Shown in pieces: positions 25,694 to 35,206 of a stretch of DNA of 64,000 nucleotides. This DNA comes from Murimonas intestini (lineage in GTDB: Bacteria > Bacillota > Clostridia > Lachnospirales > Lachnospiraceae): the NCBI RefSeq assembly GCF_024622195.1, contig NZ_JANKBI010000012.1, forward strand, positions 62,001-126,000, written 5' to 3'. The notes beneath the pieces are model-generated. The model was given only the letters and a program-made list of their open reading frames with translations. It was not told the DNA's origin and ran no database searches. The translations under genes and the position numbers were made by a program. The stretch's first letter is position 1. Every line of letters starts with the position of its first letter.

Positions 25694-27052
25694 ATGATGA
25701 ACAGTAAAGAATTTATGAACACAATCAGCGGCCTTGCGCAGGGATGTGTAGAAACCGGAAAAATTGATGCAGAATTATATACGAGATATGATGTGCAGAG
25801 AGGACTTCGTGACAAAAACGGAAATGGAGTTCTGGCCGGGCTCACTAAAGTATCCAAGATAGAATCCAGCAAGGTAGTTGACGGTGTCAAACAGCCGTGT
25901 GACGGACGTCTTTTCTACCGTGGCTACGATATCCATGATCTGGTAGGCGGAGTCGTGAGAGAAAAAAGATATGGTTTCGAGGAAGTGGCATACCTGCTTC
26001 TGTTCAGTAAACTGCCTGATGATAAGGAACTGGCTGAGTTCAAGGGACTGCTTTCTTACTGCAGGAAGCTGCCTACTAATTTCGTCAGAGACGTTGTCAT
26101 GAAGGCTCCCAGCAAGGATATCATGAATTCACTGTCAAGATGTATCCTGACACTTGCATCATACGACCCCAAGGCTTCTGATATATCCGTGGACAATGTG
26201 CTCCGCCAGTGCCTGATGATCACCAGTGTTATGCCGATGCTGGCAGTGTACAGCTATCATGCATTTAACCACTATGAGAGGGACGAGAGCATGTACATCC
26301 ACCGTCCTGACCCCAAGCTGTCTACAGCGGAGAATCTGCTCAGGCTTCTCCGTCCGGATAAGAAGTACAGCGAAGTAGAGGCCCACGTTCTGGATATGGC
26401 GCTTGTGCTTCACATGGAGCATGGCGGCGGAAATAACTCCACCTTTACAACACATGTGGTGACTTCTTCAGGAACAGATACATATGCAGCTGTGGCCTCC
26501 GCACTGTCATCCTTAAAGGGACCGAAGCACGGCGGCGCCAACATCAAGGTTGTGGAGATGATGAACGACCTGCGCAAGCATGTAAAGAACCTAAAAGACC
26601 AGGATGAAGTAGAAGATTACTTAAAGAAGCTTTTACATAAAGAAGCGTTTGATAAAAAAGGCCTTATCTATGGTATGGGCCATGCAGTATACTCCAAGTC
26701 AGACCCCAGGGCTGAAGTGTTTAAGGGATTCGTAAAACAGCTTTCCCAGGAAAAACACAGAGAGTCAGATTTTGAACTCTATTCCATGATAGAAGTTCTG
26801 GCGCCTAAGGTAATTGCAGAAGAGAGGAAGATCTATAAAGGCGTAAGCGCCAATGTGGACTTCTACAGCGGATTTGTTTACAGCATGCTGGACATTCCCA
26901 TCGAACTGTTCACGCCTATATTCGCCATTGCCAGGATCGTGGGCTGGAGTGCACACAGGATAGAAGAGCTTATCAATGTTGACAAGATCATCCGTCCGGC
27001 TTATATGAGCGTAATGGAAGAGGCTGAATATGTTCCGCTGGAGAACAGATGA
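25694..27052 (+). CDS. Citrate synthase
   Basis: 452 residues, slightly longer than the usual 370-430 because of an N-terminal extension. The catalytic residues are His243 in LHMEHGGGNNSTF, His330 in GMGHAVYSKSDPRA and Asp389 in NVDFYSGFVY. It condenses acetyl-CoA with oxaloacetate. In anaerobic Bacillota this feeds glutamate synthesis rather than a respiratory cycle; no aconitase or isocitrate dehydrogenase gene is beside it. A 2-methylcitrate activity cannot be ruled out. A GC-rich terminator follows. Confidence 0.95.
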   Translation: MMNSKEFMNTISGLAQGCVETGKIDAELYTRYDVQRGLRDKNGNGVLAGLTKVSKIESSKVVDGVKQPCDGRLFYRGYDIHDLVGGVVREKRYGFEEVAYLLLFSKLPDDKELAEFKGLLSYCRKLPTNFVRDVVMKAPSKDIMNSLSRCILTLASYDPKASDISVDNVLRQCLMITSVMPMLAVYSYHAFNHYERDESMYIHRPDPKLSTAENLLRLLRPDKKYSEVEAHVLDMALVLHMEHGGGNNSTFTTHVVTSSGTDTYAAVASALSSLKGPKHGGANIKVVEMMNDLRKHVKNLKDQDEVEDYLKKLLHKEAFDKKGLIYGMGHAVYSKSDPRAEVFKGFVKQLSQEKHRESDFELYSMIEVLAPKVIAEERKIYKGVSANVDFYSGFVYSMLDIPIELFTPIFAIARIVGWSAHRIEELINVDKIIRPAYMSVMEEAEYVPLENR

Positions 27053-27105
27053 TAAATAATACTGTAAAACTGTAAATAAGAACGCCGGGACGTTCCCGGG
27101 ATGGT

Positions 27106-27135
27106 GCCCCGCAGCTTGCTGCGGGGCATTTCTTT
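27106..27135 (+). terminator. Rho-independent terminator
   Basis: A perfect 10-bp GC-rich stem, GCCCCGCAGC/GCTGCGGGGC, with a TT loop, followed by ATTTCTTTT. It closes citrate synthase. Confidence 0.85.
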
Positions 27136-27179
27136 TAGAGAAAACAGGCACTGGGGATACCTGATTGAATAAATTAAAA

Positions 27180-27289
27180 ATTAGACTACTAATTAAAAAA
27201 TTGGACAATATTTCTAAAAAAAGTATTAAAAAGAGGAAAATAGGTTGATTTTTTGGGAGAAGTGCACTATTCTAGATTAGACGACTAAC
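27180..27289 (+). promoter_or_regulatory. Two MarR-type operator sites
   Basis: ATTAGACTACTAAT (27180-27193) and ATTAGACGACTAAC (27276-27289) are near-identical inverted repeats of the form ATTAG-N4-CTAAY, 96 bp apart. The downstream copy sits just before the GGAGGTG ribosome site of the MarR gene. They are the probable autoregulatory operators for the MarR-exporter operon. Confidence 0.7.
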
Positions 27290-27313
27290 TAAAAATCCGG
27301 AGGTGAAAAAACG

Positions 27314-27790
27314 TTGTTGGATCATAAAGAGGAGGAGTCCCTTCAGATGATGCTGATGAAGATATATCATCTGTATTTTTCAAAGGTATTCAGATACATT
27401 ACAGATCTGGGAGTACATCCGGGGCAGATTCCTCTGATACGTCTGTTGGGGAAGGAAGAAGGCCTGAGCCAGCGGGAGATATCCCAGAAGCTCCATATCA
27501 AGCCGCCTACGGTGACAGTTTCATTGAGGAGGATGGAGAATTCCGGACTGATAAAGAGGCTTCCGGATGAAAGGGATCAGAGAGTCAGCCATAATTACCT
27601 GACCGAAAAAGGGATGGAAATGTATCATATGACACATGAGCTGGCGGATGAACTGGAACAGTACACCTTTAAAGGGTTCACAGAGAGTGAGAAGTGCCTG
27701 ATGAGGAGGCTGTTCGCCCAGATGATCGAGAACCTGGATGATATGTCCATATTGGAAAAGAAGCAGGGGACTGACAAAGAAGAAATGTAA
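27314..27790 (+). CDS. MarR-family regulator of the ABC exporter operon
   Basis: 158 residues with a TTG start at 27314, eight bases after GGAGGTG. No ATG precedes the conserved region. Winged helix: LSQREISQKLHIKPPTVTVSLRRMENSGLI followed by the DERDQRVSHNYLTEKG wing. It heads an operon with two ABC half-exporters, the classic arrangement for a drug- or metabolite-responsive repressor that is released when the exported compound binds. Confidence 0.92.
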   Translation: MLDHKEEESLQMMLMKIYHLYFSKVFRYITDLGVHPGQIPLIRLLGKEEGLSQREISQKLHIKPPTVTVSLRRMENSGLIKRLPDERDQRVSHNYLTEKGMEMYHMTHELADELEQYTFKGFTESEKCLMRRLFAQMIENLDDMSILEKKQGTDKEEM

Positions 27791-27812
27791 CTGTGAAGGT
27801 ACCTGGCAGTTA
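27785..27812 (+). repeat. Partial copy (right-end hairpin) of the MITE-like repeat
   Basis: ATGTAACTGTGAAGGTACCTGGCAGTTAC resembles the right end of the element at 11658 (GTAACTGT...CAGTTAC). It overlaps the MarR stop codon, again placing the repeat at a gene end. Confidence 0.55.
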
Positions 27813-27858
27813 CGAGATAACTTAGAAAAGATTAAGGCAGCAAGAAAGGAAAAAGACG

Positions 27859-30024
27859 ATGTTAAAGATGTTTCGCTATGTAAAGGATAAGTGGTACGCT
27901 ATCATCATGATAGTAGCATTGTTGTTCTTACAGGCATACTGTGATCTGTCCCTTCCTGACTACACTTCCAGGATCGTTAATGTAGGCATCCAGCAAAAGG
28001 GTGTTGAGGACGGCGTACCGGAGGAGATCAGGGAAGAGACAATGCAGAAGCTCTTTTTATTTATGAGTGATGAGGAGCAGAAGCAGGTTGAAGAGCAGTA
28101 TACAGTTAAAGATGGTATCTATACACTGAATAAAATTGATAAAGAGACAAGAGATGAGCTGAACTCACTTTTTGGAGTGCCTATGCTGGCAGTATCAGGC
28201 ATGTCTGAAGACAATGAGGAGACAGCGAAGATGAAGGAGCAGATGCATCTGCCGGCGGACGCTGATATTTTCCAGGTGCTCATGCAGATGCCAAAAGAGC
28301 AGCTCTCCCAGATGATGTCTGCCATGACGGAAAAGATGGGGGATATGCCGGAGACGATCGTAACCCAGGCTGCCACGTCATTTGTCCAGAAGGAGTATGT
28401 GGAAATGGGTAAGGATGCGGACAAGATGCAGACTGACTATATCATACTCACAGGGCTTAAGATGCTGGGGCTGGCGCTTCTGGGAATGCTCGCAGCTATA
28501 CTTGTAACCTTCCTTTCATGCCGGCTGGCGGCAAGTATGGGCCGGAATCTGAGAAACCATGTGTACAGCAAGGTTATTTCATTTTCAGGTACAGAACTTA
28601 ACCATTTCTCAACAGCATCCCTGATCACCAGGAGCACTAATGATATCCAGCAGGTGCAGATGCTCATGACCATGCTTTTTAGAATCATCCTGTACGCTCC
28701 GATCATGGGTGTGGGAGGTGTCCTGAAAGTTGTTAAGACAGACTCTTCCATGACATGGATACTGGGAGTAGGAGTACTTTTGATCATGGCTCTGGTGGGA
28801 TTCCTGTTTGCAGTGGCCATGCCTAAGTTCAAGATTCTCCAGACCTTGATCGATAAGCTGAATCTGGTCACACGTGAGATCCTGACAGGTATACCTGTTA
28901 TCCGTGCCTTCAGCACAGAAAAGCATGAAGAAGAACGTTTTGAAAAAGCCAACAGGGATCTGACTAAGACGAACCTGTTTGTAAACCGCTGCATGACATT
29001 TATGATGCCGGCTATGATGCTCATTATGAACGGGATCACTGTCCTGATCGTATACAATGGCGCCTACGCCATCGATGCAGGAAATATGCAGGTAGGAAAT
29101 ATGATGGCGTTTATGCAGTATGCAATGCAGATCATCATGTCCTTCCTTATGATTACAATGCTTTCAATCATGCTTCCGAGAGCCAGTGTATCTGCTAAAC
29201 GAATCAATGAGATCCTGGAGACAGAGGTTTCTATCCATGATCCGTCATCTTCTAAAAAAGCAGAGGCAGGCCGTATAGGGGAAGTGGAATTCGACCATGT
29301 GTCCTTCGGGTATCCGGGGGCTGAGGAAAATGTTCTGAGTGACATTAATTTTACAGCCAGAAAAGGGCAGACAGTTGCCTTTATCGGAAGTACAGGAAGC
29401 GGCAAGAGTACGCTTGTCAACCTGATCCCCAGATTCTTTGACGTGACAAAAGGCAGCATCAGGGTGGACGGAGTAGATGTCAGGGATATGACTCTGAAGG
29501 ATTTGAGAGATAAGCTGGGATATGTTCCGCAGAAGGGCGTGCTCTTCTCAGGAACGATTGATTCTAACTTGAGATACGGACGTGAGGAGGCCACTGAGGA
29601 AGAGGTGAAGCAGGCGGCCAGGATCGCACAGGCATGGGATTTCATAAGCGAGAAACAGGAAGGCCTTCAGTCACCTATCGCCCAGGGCGGAACGAACGTC
29701 TCAGGAGGACAGAAGCAGAGGCTTTCTATTGCCAGGGCTATTGCAAAGAAGCCGGAGATATATATATTCGACGACAGTTTCTCAGCCCTTGACTATAAGA
29801 CAGATGTAGTGCTCAGAAGAGCCTTGAAGCAGGAGACAAAGGATGCCACAACTTTGATCGTGGCACAGAGGATCAGTACAATTCTGCATGCTGACAATAT
29901 TATTGTACTGGATGAGGGACATGTGGCCGGTCAGGGAACACACAAAGAACTTCTTAAAAACTGTGATGTTTACAAGCAGATTGCAATGTCCCAGCTGTCA
30001 GAGGAGGAATTAGCCAATGAGTGA
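27859..30024 (+). CDS. ABC exporter half-transporter A (degenerate catalytic site) with large external loop
   Basis: 721 residues, an exporter fusion of six membrane helices and an ATPase. Between helix 1 and helix 2 lies an unusual ~145-residue, acidic and Met-rich extracytoplasmic insertion (about residues 47-190). The ATPase has Walker A GSTGSGKST near 511, signature VSGGQ, and Walker B ending in IFDDSFSALD, where Asp replaces the catalytic Glu. That substitution marks the degenerate site of heterodimeric exporters such as TM287/288. Its stop overlaps the partner's start by eight bases. Substrate unknown; drugs, peptides or lipids are possible. Confidence 0.93.
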   Translation: MLKMFRYVKDKWYAIIMIVALLFLQAYCDLSLPDYTSRIVNVGIQQKGVEDGVPEEIREETMQKLFLFMSDEEQKQVEEQYTVKDGIYTLNKIDKETRDELNSLFGVPMLAVSGMSEDNEETAKMKEQMHLPADADIFQVLMQMPKEQLSQMMSAMTEKMGDMPETIVTQAATSFVQKEYVEMGKDADKMQTDYIILTGLKMLGLALLGMLAAILVTFLSCRLAASMGRNLRNHVYSKVISFSGTELNHFSTASLITRSTNDIQQVQMLMTMLFRIILYAPIMGVGGVLKVVKTDSSMTWILGVGVLLIMALVGFLFAVAMPKFKILQTLIDKLNLVTREILTGIPVIRAFSTEKHEEERFEKANRDLTKTNLFVNRCMTFMMPAMMLIMNGITVLIVYNGAYAIDAGNMQVGNMMAFMQYAMQIIMSFLMITMLSIMLPRASVSAKRINEILETEVSIHDPSSSKKAEAGRIGEVEFDHVSFGYPGAEENVLSDINFTARKGQTVAFIGSTGSGKSTLVNLIPRFFDVTKGSIRVDGVDVRDMTLKDLRDKLGYVPQKGVLFSGTIDSNLRYGREEATEEEVKQAARIAQAWDFISEKQEGLQSPIAQGGTNVSGGQKQRLSIARAIAKKPEIYIFDDSFSALDYKTDVVLRRALKQETKDATTLIVAQRISTILHADNIIVLDEGHVAGQGTHKELLKNCDVYKQIAMSQLSEEELANE

Positions 30025-31858
30025 TACAGCAAGAAGGCCAAAAGGGCCTATGGGCCACGGACGTCCGATGCCTGGTGAAAAGGCCAAGGACTTCAAGGGC
30101 ACTATGAAAAAGTTAATCAAATATATGGGCAAATATAAGTTCCGGCTGCTTTTAATGATGATCTTTGCCATGGGCGGCACTATCTTTGCCATCATCGGGC
30201 CCAAGATATTAGGTAAAGCGACTACGGAGCTGTTTAACGGCCTGGTCGCAAAAGTAAATGGAACGGGCGGCATTAATTTTGACAAAATAGTCGAGATCCT
30301 GTTCTTTGTAATGTGCCTGTATTTTGTCAGCGCAGCGCTTTCATTTATACAGGGGTTTATCATGACAGGCATCTCAAATGATGTGACATATGGCCTGAGA
30401 AAAGATATCTCAGTTAAGATTAATAAGATACCACTGAAATACTTTGAGAGCAGGACCCACGGTGAAGTGCTCTCCCGTGTGACAAATGACGTGGATACTC
30501 TCCAGCAGAGTTTGAACCAGAGCCTTACGCAGCTCATCACTTCCGTGACCACACTGATAGGTGCGTTCGTGATGATGCTGAGCATCAATGTATGGATGAC
30601 CCTGGCAGCGGTACTGATCCTTCCGGTGTCTATGATAATCATCGGCAACGTGATGAAGCATTCACAGAAATACTTCAAGGACCAGCAGAGATTTCTGGGT
30701 GAGGTGAACGGCCAGGTAGAAGAGGTGTACAGCGGCCATAATGTGGTAAAGGTATTTAATAAAGAGGAAGCAGTAGTGGATACCTTTGAGAAGACAAACC
30801 AGAAGCTGTATGAATCAGCCTGGAAGTCACAGTTCTTCTCCGGCATCATGATGCCTGTCATGCAGTTCGTGGGAAACCTGGGGTATGTGATGGTAGCCCT
30901 TCTTGGCGGATTCCTTACGATCAAGGGCAGCATAGAAGTAGGTGATATCCAGTCATTCTTCCAGTATATCAGGAACTTTACACAGCCTATCCAGCAGATC
31001 GCACAGGTAACAAATATGCTCCAGTCTACAGCAGCAGCATCGGAGCGTGTATTTGAATTCCTGGAAGAGGAGGAAGAGGATCAGAAGTCTGAAAATCCTG
31101 TATCTGTGGAAAAGATTGAAGGAAATGTAGACTTCGAACATGTATCTTTCGGATACAATGCTGACCAGATCATCATCCATGATTTCTCCGCCGGGGTAAA
31201 ACAGGGACAGAAGGTGGCTATTGTAGGTCCTACAGGAGCAGGCAAGACGACTATGGTTAAACTGCTTATGAGGTTCTATGATGTGAATACAGGCAGAATT
31301 TTAATTGACGGGCATAACATCAAGGACTTCAACAGGGGCGAGCTTCGTGAACTGTTCGGCATGGTGCTGCAGGACACATGGCTGTTCCACGGAACTATTA
31401 TGGAGAATATCCGTTACGGGCGCCTGGATGCCACGGATGAGGAAGTTATCGCTGCAGCCAAGGCTGCGCACGCACACCGTTTTATCATGTCACAGCCTGG
31501 CGGCTATAACATGGTGCTTGATGAAGAGACCAGCAATATCTCTCAGGGGCAGAAGCAGCTTCTGACCATCGCCAGGGCGATCCTGGCCGACAATAAGATA
31601 CTGATTCTGGATGAGGCAACATCCTCAGTGGATACACGTACTGAGATCCAGATACAGAAGGCTATGGATAATCTGATGAAGGGAAGGACCAGTTTTGTCA
31701 TTGCACACAGGCTTTCCACCATCAGAGATGCTGATCTGATCCTTGTTATGAAGGACGGGGATATTATTGAACAGGGCAACCATGAAGATTTGCTGGCGGC
31801 AGGCGGCTTCTATGCAAACCTGTACAACAGCCAGTTTGAAAGAGCGGAGGCAGTGTGA
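30017..31858 (+). CDS. ABC exporter half-transporter B
   Basis: 613 residues, six membrane helices then an ATPase with Walker A GPTGAGKTT (from residue 404), Walker B ILILDEATSSVD with the catalytic Glu, and a His switch in VIAHRLSTI. Its signature motif is altered to ISQGQ. Together with the preceding half it forms an asymmetric heterodimer in which each ATP site takes motifs from both subunits. A Gly/Pro- and Lys-rich N-terminal tail (about 30 residues) precedes the first helix. The cytidylate-kinase-like gene starts at its stop codon. Confidence 0.95.
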   Translation: MSDTARRPKGPMGHGRPMPGEKAKDFKGTMKKLIKYMGKYKFRLLLMMIFAMGGTIFAIIGPKILGKATTELFNGLVAKVNGTGGINFDKIVEILFFVMCLYFVSAALSFIQGFIMTGISNDVTYGLRKDISVKINKIPLKYFESRTHGEVLSRVTNDVDTLQQSLNQSLTQLITSVTTLIGAFVMMLSINVWMTLAAVLILPVSMIIIGNVMKHSQKYFKDQQRFLGEVNGQVEEVYSGHNVVKVFNKEEAVVDTFEKTNQKLYESAWKSQFFSGIMMPVMQFVGNLGYVMVALLGGFLTIKGSIEVGDIQSFFQYIRNFTQPIQQIAQVTNMLQSTAAASERVFEFLEEEEEDQKSENPVSVEKIEGNVDFEHVSFGYNADQIIIHDFSAGVKQGQKVAIVGPTGAGKTTMVKLLMRFYDVNTGRILIDGHNIKDFNRGELRELFGMVLQDTWLFHGTIMENIRYGRLDATDEEVIAAAKAAHAHRFIMSQPGGYNMVLDEETSNISQGQKQLLTIARAILADNKILILDEATSSVDTRTEIQIQKAMDNLMKGRTSFVIAHRLSTIRDADLILVMKDGDIIEQGNHEDLLAAGGFYANLYNSQFERAEAV

Positions 31859-32457
31859 TGAGATACAATGTTATTGCGATTGAAAGAGAATATGCCAGCG
31901 GGGGAAGCGAGGCAGGGCAGAAGCTGTCCATGAAGCTTGGCATCCCCTGCTACGGCAGGGAAATCTTAGAGGAAGTGGCGAGGATGGAAGGGACCACACC
32001 CGGACAGATCGAACATCTGGAGGAGACTGCTACAAACAGTTTCCTGTATTCCATCGCAATGATTTCCAAAGCGGCGACAGGCGACAGTACAGGCCTCTCA
32101 AGAGAGAGCGCCCTGTATCTGGCAGAAGCCCGGGTGATCACAGAGATGGTGGCCCAGGGCCCCTGCATCCTTGTGGGAAGGTGTGCCGGATGGGTATTAA
32201 AGGAACGGAATGACCTGCTGAGGGTCTTCATACATGCGGACATGGAAAAGAGAAAAGAAAGAGCCGTTTCAGAGTATGGCATATCAGCTGACAAGGCGGA
32301 GAATGTCCTGAAGCGTTTTGACAAGCGCCGCTCGAATTTTTACAGCGCCAATTCCGGAAGAAAATGGGATAATAAAGAAGGATATGACATGATCCTTGAC
32401 AGCGGAAGGCTTAGTATTGATAAATGCGTGGATATTATCTGCGAGGCTGTTAAATAG
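31858..32457 (+). CDS. Cytidylate kinase-like family protein
   Basis: 199 residues from the ATG at 31858, seven bases after GGAGG. The opening IAIEREYASGGSEAGQKLSMKLG is the P-loop-like glycine stretch of the cytidylate-kinase-like group, where GxGK is replaced by ASGGSE. ILVGRCAGWVL, and an Arg-rich lid containing KRRSNFY, are further family marks. These proteins are common in Clostridia and are presumed nucleotide or small-molecule kinases, but their substrate is not established. Its translation is coupled to the ABC exporter. Confidence 0.8.
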   Translation: MRYNVIAIEREYASGGSEAGQKLSMKLGIPCYGREILEEVARMEGTTPGQIEHLEETATNSFLYSIAMISKAATGDSTGLSRESALYLAEARVITEMVAQGPCILVGRCAGWVLKERNDLLRVFIHADMEKRKERAVSEYGISADKAENVLKRFDKRRSNFYSANSGRKWDNKEGYDMILDSGRLSIDKCVDIICEAVK

Positions 32458-32485
32458 AAAAGGGCGTTTTCGTACTGGAGGAACT

Positions 32486-32526
32486 GCTGCTGCACCGGAA
32501 ATAATGACCGGGGCAGCAGCCTTTTT
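32486..32526 (+). terminator. Rho-independent terminator
   Basis: GCTGCTGCACCGG pairs with CCGGGGCAGCAGC (32508-32520, one mismatch), followed by a T run. It closes the exporter operon. Confidence 0.88.
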
Positions 32527-32658
32527 ATATTTATTTCATAAACACATGCATGAAAATATGATAATATAAAAATAGTTCGGCAAATACCGCCGTTTTGCGC
32601 TGTGAAATCCGGGATTTTCGTGCAGCATTGGGTGTGCACAGTAATAGAAAGGACAGTT

Positions 32659-34437
32659 ATGGGAAAAGTAATAGGAATTGATTTAGGGACGACAAACAGC
32701 TGCGTGGCAGTGATGGAGGGGGAAGCCCCTGTTATAATACCAAATGAGACAGGAGGAAGGACGACACCGTCTGTGGTGGCGTTTACGGCAAAGGGTGAGA
32801 AGCTGATAGGAGAAGCTGCCAGAAGACAGGCGGCTGTGAATGTGGACAGGACTATCAGCTCTATTAAAAGAGAGATGGGAACCAGCAGCCGGAAAAAGAT
32901 AAACGGAAAAGATTTTTCTCCACAGGAAATATCAGCAATGATTTTGAAAAAGATGAAAGAAGATGCGGAAGCTTTTTTGGGAGATTCAGTGGAAGAAGCT
33001 GTGATCACGGTACCGGCATATTTCAATGATGCCCAGAGGCAGGCCACTAAGGATGCGGGAAGGATCGCAGGGCTCAATGTCCGCAGGATCATAAACGAGC
33101 CGACGGCAGCAGCTCTTTCCTATGGCCTGGATAACGGTGCGCCCCAGAAGATCCTTGTCTATGACCTGGGCGGAGGTACATTTGATGTATCTGTGATCGA
33201 GATCGGCGACAATGTGATCGAAGTTCTGGCTACAGCCGGGGATAATCATCTGGGCGGGGATGATTTTGATGAGCGGATCGTGGATTACCTTGTGAAGGAA
33301 TTTAAGAAAACGGAAAAGGTGAATCTGGCCAAAGATGTCACTGCCATGCAGAGGCTGAAGGAGGAGGCGGAAAAAGCAAAGAAGGAACTCTCATCAGTCA
33401 TGACAGTAAATATTAACCTGCCGTTTATCGCAATGGACAGGAAGGGGCCCAAGCACCTGGATCTTACACTGACAAGGGCAAAATTTGAGGAGCTGGTCTA
33501 TGACCTTGTGGAGAGGACGGCAGAGCCAGTGCAGAGTGCCTTAAATGATGCGGGCATATCGCCCTCACAGCTGGGAAAGGTGCTGCTGGTGGGCGGCTCT
33601 ACGAGAGTGCCTGCGGTACAGGAAAAGGTGCGCCAGCTTACAGGCAGGGAACCTTCTAAGAATGTGAACCCTGATGAGTGCGTTGCCATGGGCGCGGCTA
33701 TCCAGGGAGGAAAGCTCAGCGGAGAGCTGATAGAAGGCAGCGCGGCTGCACAGATCCTGCTGATGGATGTCACCCCGCTCTCTCTGTCCATCGAGACAGT
33801 TGGAGGAGTGGCCAACAGGCTTATAGAGAGGAACACAACGATCCCGACAAGGCAGAGCAAGGTGTTCACTACAGCAGGCAATTTCCAGACCTCTGTGGAT
33901 ATTAAGGTATATCAGGGGGAGAGGAGATTTACAAGAGATAACAAGCTCCTGGGAAATTTTAAGCTGGATGGGATCAAGAGGGCTATGGCGGGCGTTCCGC
34001 AGATAGAGGTCACTTTTGATATAGATGCAAACGGGATTGTAAAGGTTTCAGCAAAGGACCTGGCTACAGGCAAACAGCAGGAGATCACTATCACTTCCAG
34101 CAATAACCTGTCTGAGGAGGAGATCGAGAGGGCCAGGATGGAGGCAGCTGCCTTTGAACAGCAGGACGGCAGGCAGCAGGAGCTGGTAGCTATCAGAAGT
34201 GACGCAGAGCAATATGTAAATGTAGTACAGAACCTGCTGGGCGCTTACGGAAAGCAGCTGGATCGCAAGGTGCGCTCCCAGATCAAGGCAGATCTGGCGG
34301 AGCTGCGGAAGCTGGTGGCTAAATGCAAGCCGGAAAGCATTACAGATGCAGAGGCGGGAAATATAAGGACAGCAAGAGAAAAGCTGGAAGATTCAGCGAA
34401 ACCTCTTTTTGAGGTAGGGCAGAACAGTTTCCAGTAG
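32659..34437 (+). CDS. dnaK: Chaperone DnaK (Hsp70)
   Basis: I start at the ATG at 32659 (GAAAGGA upstream), giving the canonical MGKVIGIDLGTTNS opening. 592 residues: actin-like ATPase with DLGGGTFDVSVIEI and LVGGSTRVPAVQ, then the substrate-binding domain with DVTPLSLSIETVGG and a short helical lid that ends without the usual disordered Gly/Asp tail. The protein is 20-40 residues shorter than most DnaKs. It is not next to hrcA, grpE or dnaJ; instead larB begins 16 bases after its stop. It may be a second, specialised DnaK rather than the housekeeping copy. Confidence 0.93.
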   Translation: MGKVIGIDLGTTNSCVAVMEGEAPVIIPNETGGRTTPSVVAFTAKGEKLIGEAARRQAAVNVDRTISSIKREMGTSSRKKINGKDFSPQEISAMILKKMKEDAEAFLGDSVEEAVITVPAYFNDAQRQATKDAGRIAGLNVRRIINEPTAAALSYGLDNGAPQKILVYDLGGGTFDVSVIEIGDNVIEVLATAGDNHLGGDDFDERIVDYLVKEFKKTEKVNLAKDVTAMQRLKEEAEKAKKELSSVMTVNINLPFIAMDRKGPKHLDLTLTRAKFEELVYDLVERTAEPVQSALNDAGISPSQLGKVLLVGGSTRVPAVQEKVRQLTGREPSKNVNPDECVAMGAAIQGGKLSGELIEGSAAAQILLMDVTPLSLSIETVGGVANRLIERNTTIPTRQSKVFTTAGNFQTSVDIKVYQGERRFTRDNKLLGNFKLDGIKRAMAGVPQIEVTFDIDANGIVKVSAKDLATGKQQEITITSSNNLSEEEIERARMEAAAFEQQDGRQQELVAIRSDAEQYVNVVQNLLGAYGKQLDRKVRSQIKADLAELRKLVAKCKPESITDAEAGNIRTAREKLEDSAKPLFEVGQNSFQ

Positions 34438-34453
34438 TGACAGGAGGATGGAG

Positions 34454-35206
34454 ATGGATGTAGAAAAATTATTGAGGCAGGTGCAGGAGGGAACTCTCAC
34501 AATCGAGAAAGCGAAAGAGGCGCTGAGGGAGCTGCCCTATTCAGAGCTGGGTTATGCCAAGCTGGATAACCACAGAAAGATACGCCAGGGATTTTCAGAA
34601 GTTATTTTCTGTCAGGGAAAGACAGATGAACATCTGACGGGAATCTATGAGCATTTTTATGCACAGGGCGAGAATGTGCTGGGGACAAGAGCTACCCGCG
34701 CGCAATATGAGATTGTAAAGAAGAAAGTCCCGGGAGTCGTCTATGATGAAGTATCCAGAATCTTAAAGATAGAGCAGAACATTACAGAAAAAACAGGCAT
34801 GATAGCAGTCTGTACAGCCGGGACTGCAGATATCCCTGTAGCCGAGGAAGCTGCCCAGACAGCTGAATTTTTTGGCAGCAGGGTACAGAGATACTATGAT
34901 GTGGGGGTGGCAGGGATACACCGCCTGTTCGCAAAGATAGAGGATATCAGGAAGGCCAACTGCTGCATAGCGGCAGCGGGCATGGAGGGGGCTTTGGCCA
35001 GTGTGCTGGCAGGGCTTGTGGATATTCCGGTGATAGCAGTCCCCACCTCTGTAGGATATGGAGCCAATTTCGGCGGGGTATCGGCTCTGCTGACTATGAT
35101 CAATTCCTGCGCCAACGGGATATCTGTTGTAAATATCGACAACGGATATGGTGCAGGTTATACAGCAACACAGATTAACAGATTGGCGGTGAAGGGACAT
35201 GAATAA
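34454..35206 (+). CDS. larB: LarB, nickel-pincer cofactor carboxylase
   Basis: I choose the ATG at 34454, six bases after CAGGAGG; the ATG at 34448 abuts the site. 250 residues. LarB carboxylates and hydrolyses nicotinic acid adenine dinucleotide to pyridinium-3,5-biscarboxylate mononucleotide, the first step of the nickel-pincer nucleotide. The C-terminal PurE-like half shows GTADIPVAEEAAQTAE, AAGMEGALASVLAGLVD and PTSVGYGANFGG. It lies directly downstream of dnaK and overlaps larC by eight bases. Confidence 0.93.
   Translation: MDVEKLLRQVQEGTLTIEKAKEALRELPYSELGYAKLDNHRKIRQGFSEVIFCQGKTDEHLTGIYEHFYAQGENVLGTRATRAQYEIVKKKVPGVVYDEVSRILKIEQNITEKTGMIAVCTAGTADIPVAEEAAQTAEFFGSRVQRYYDVGVAGIHRLFAKIEDIRKANCCIAAAGMEGALASVLAGLVDIPVIAVPTSVGYGANFGGVSALLTMINSCANGISVVNIDNGYGAGYTATQINRLAVKGHE

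Noticed and set aside
30010..30933. Minus-strand 307-codon ORF under the ABC exporter
   Set aside because: Antisense shadow of a membrane protein gene; no independent support.
32340..33092. Minus-strand 250-codon ORF over the dnaK start
   Set aside because: Shadow of dnaK and the preceding gene; no domain or ribosome site.
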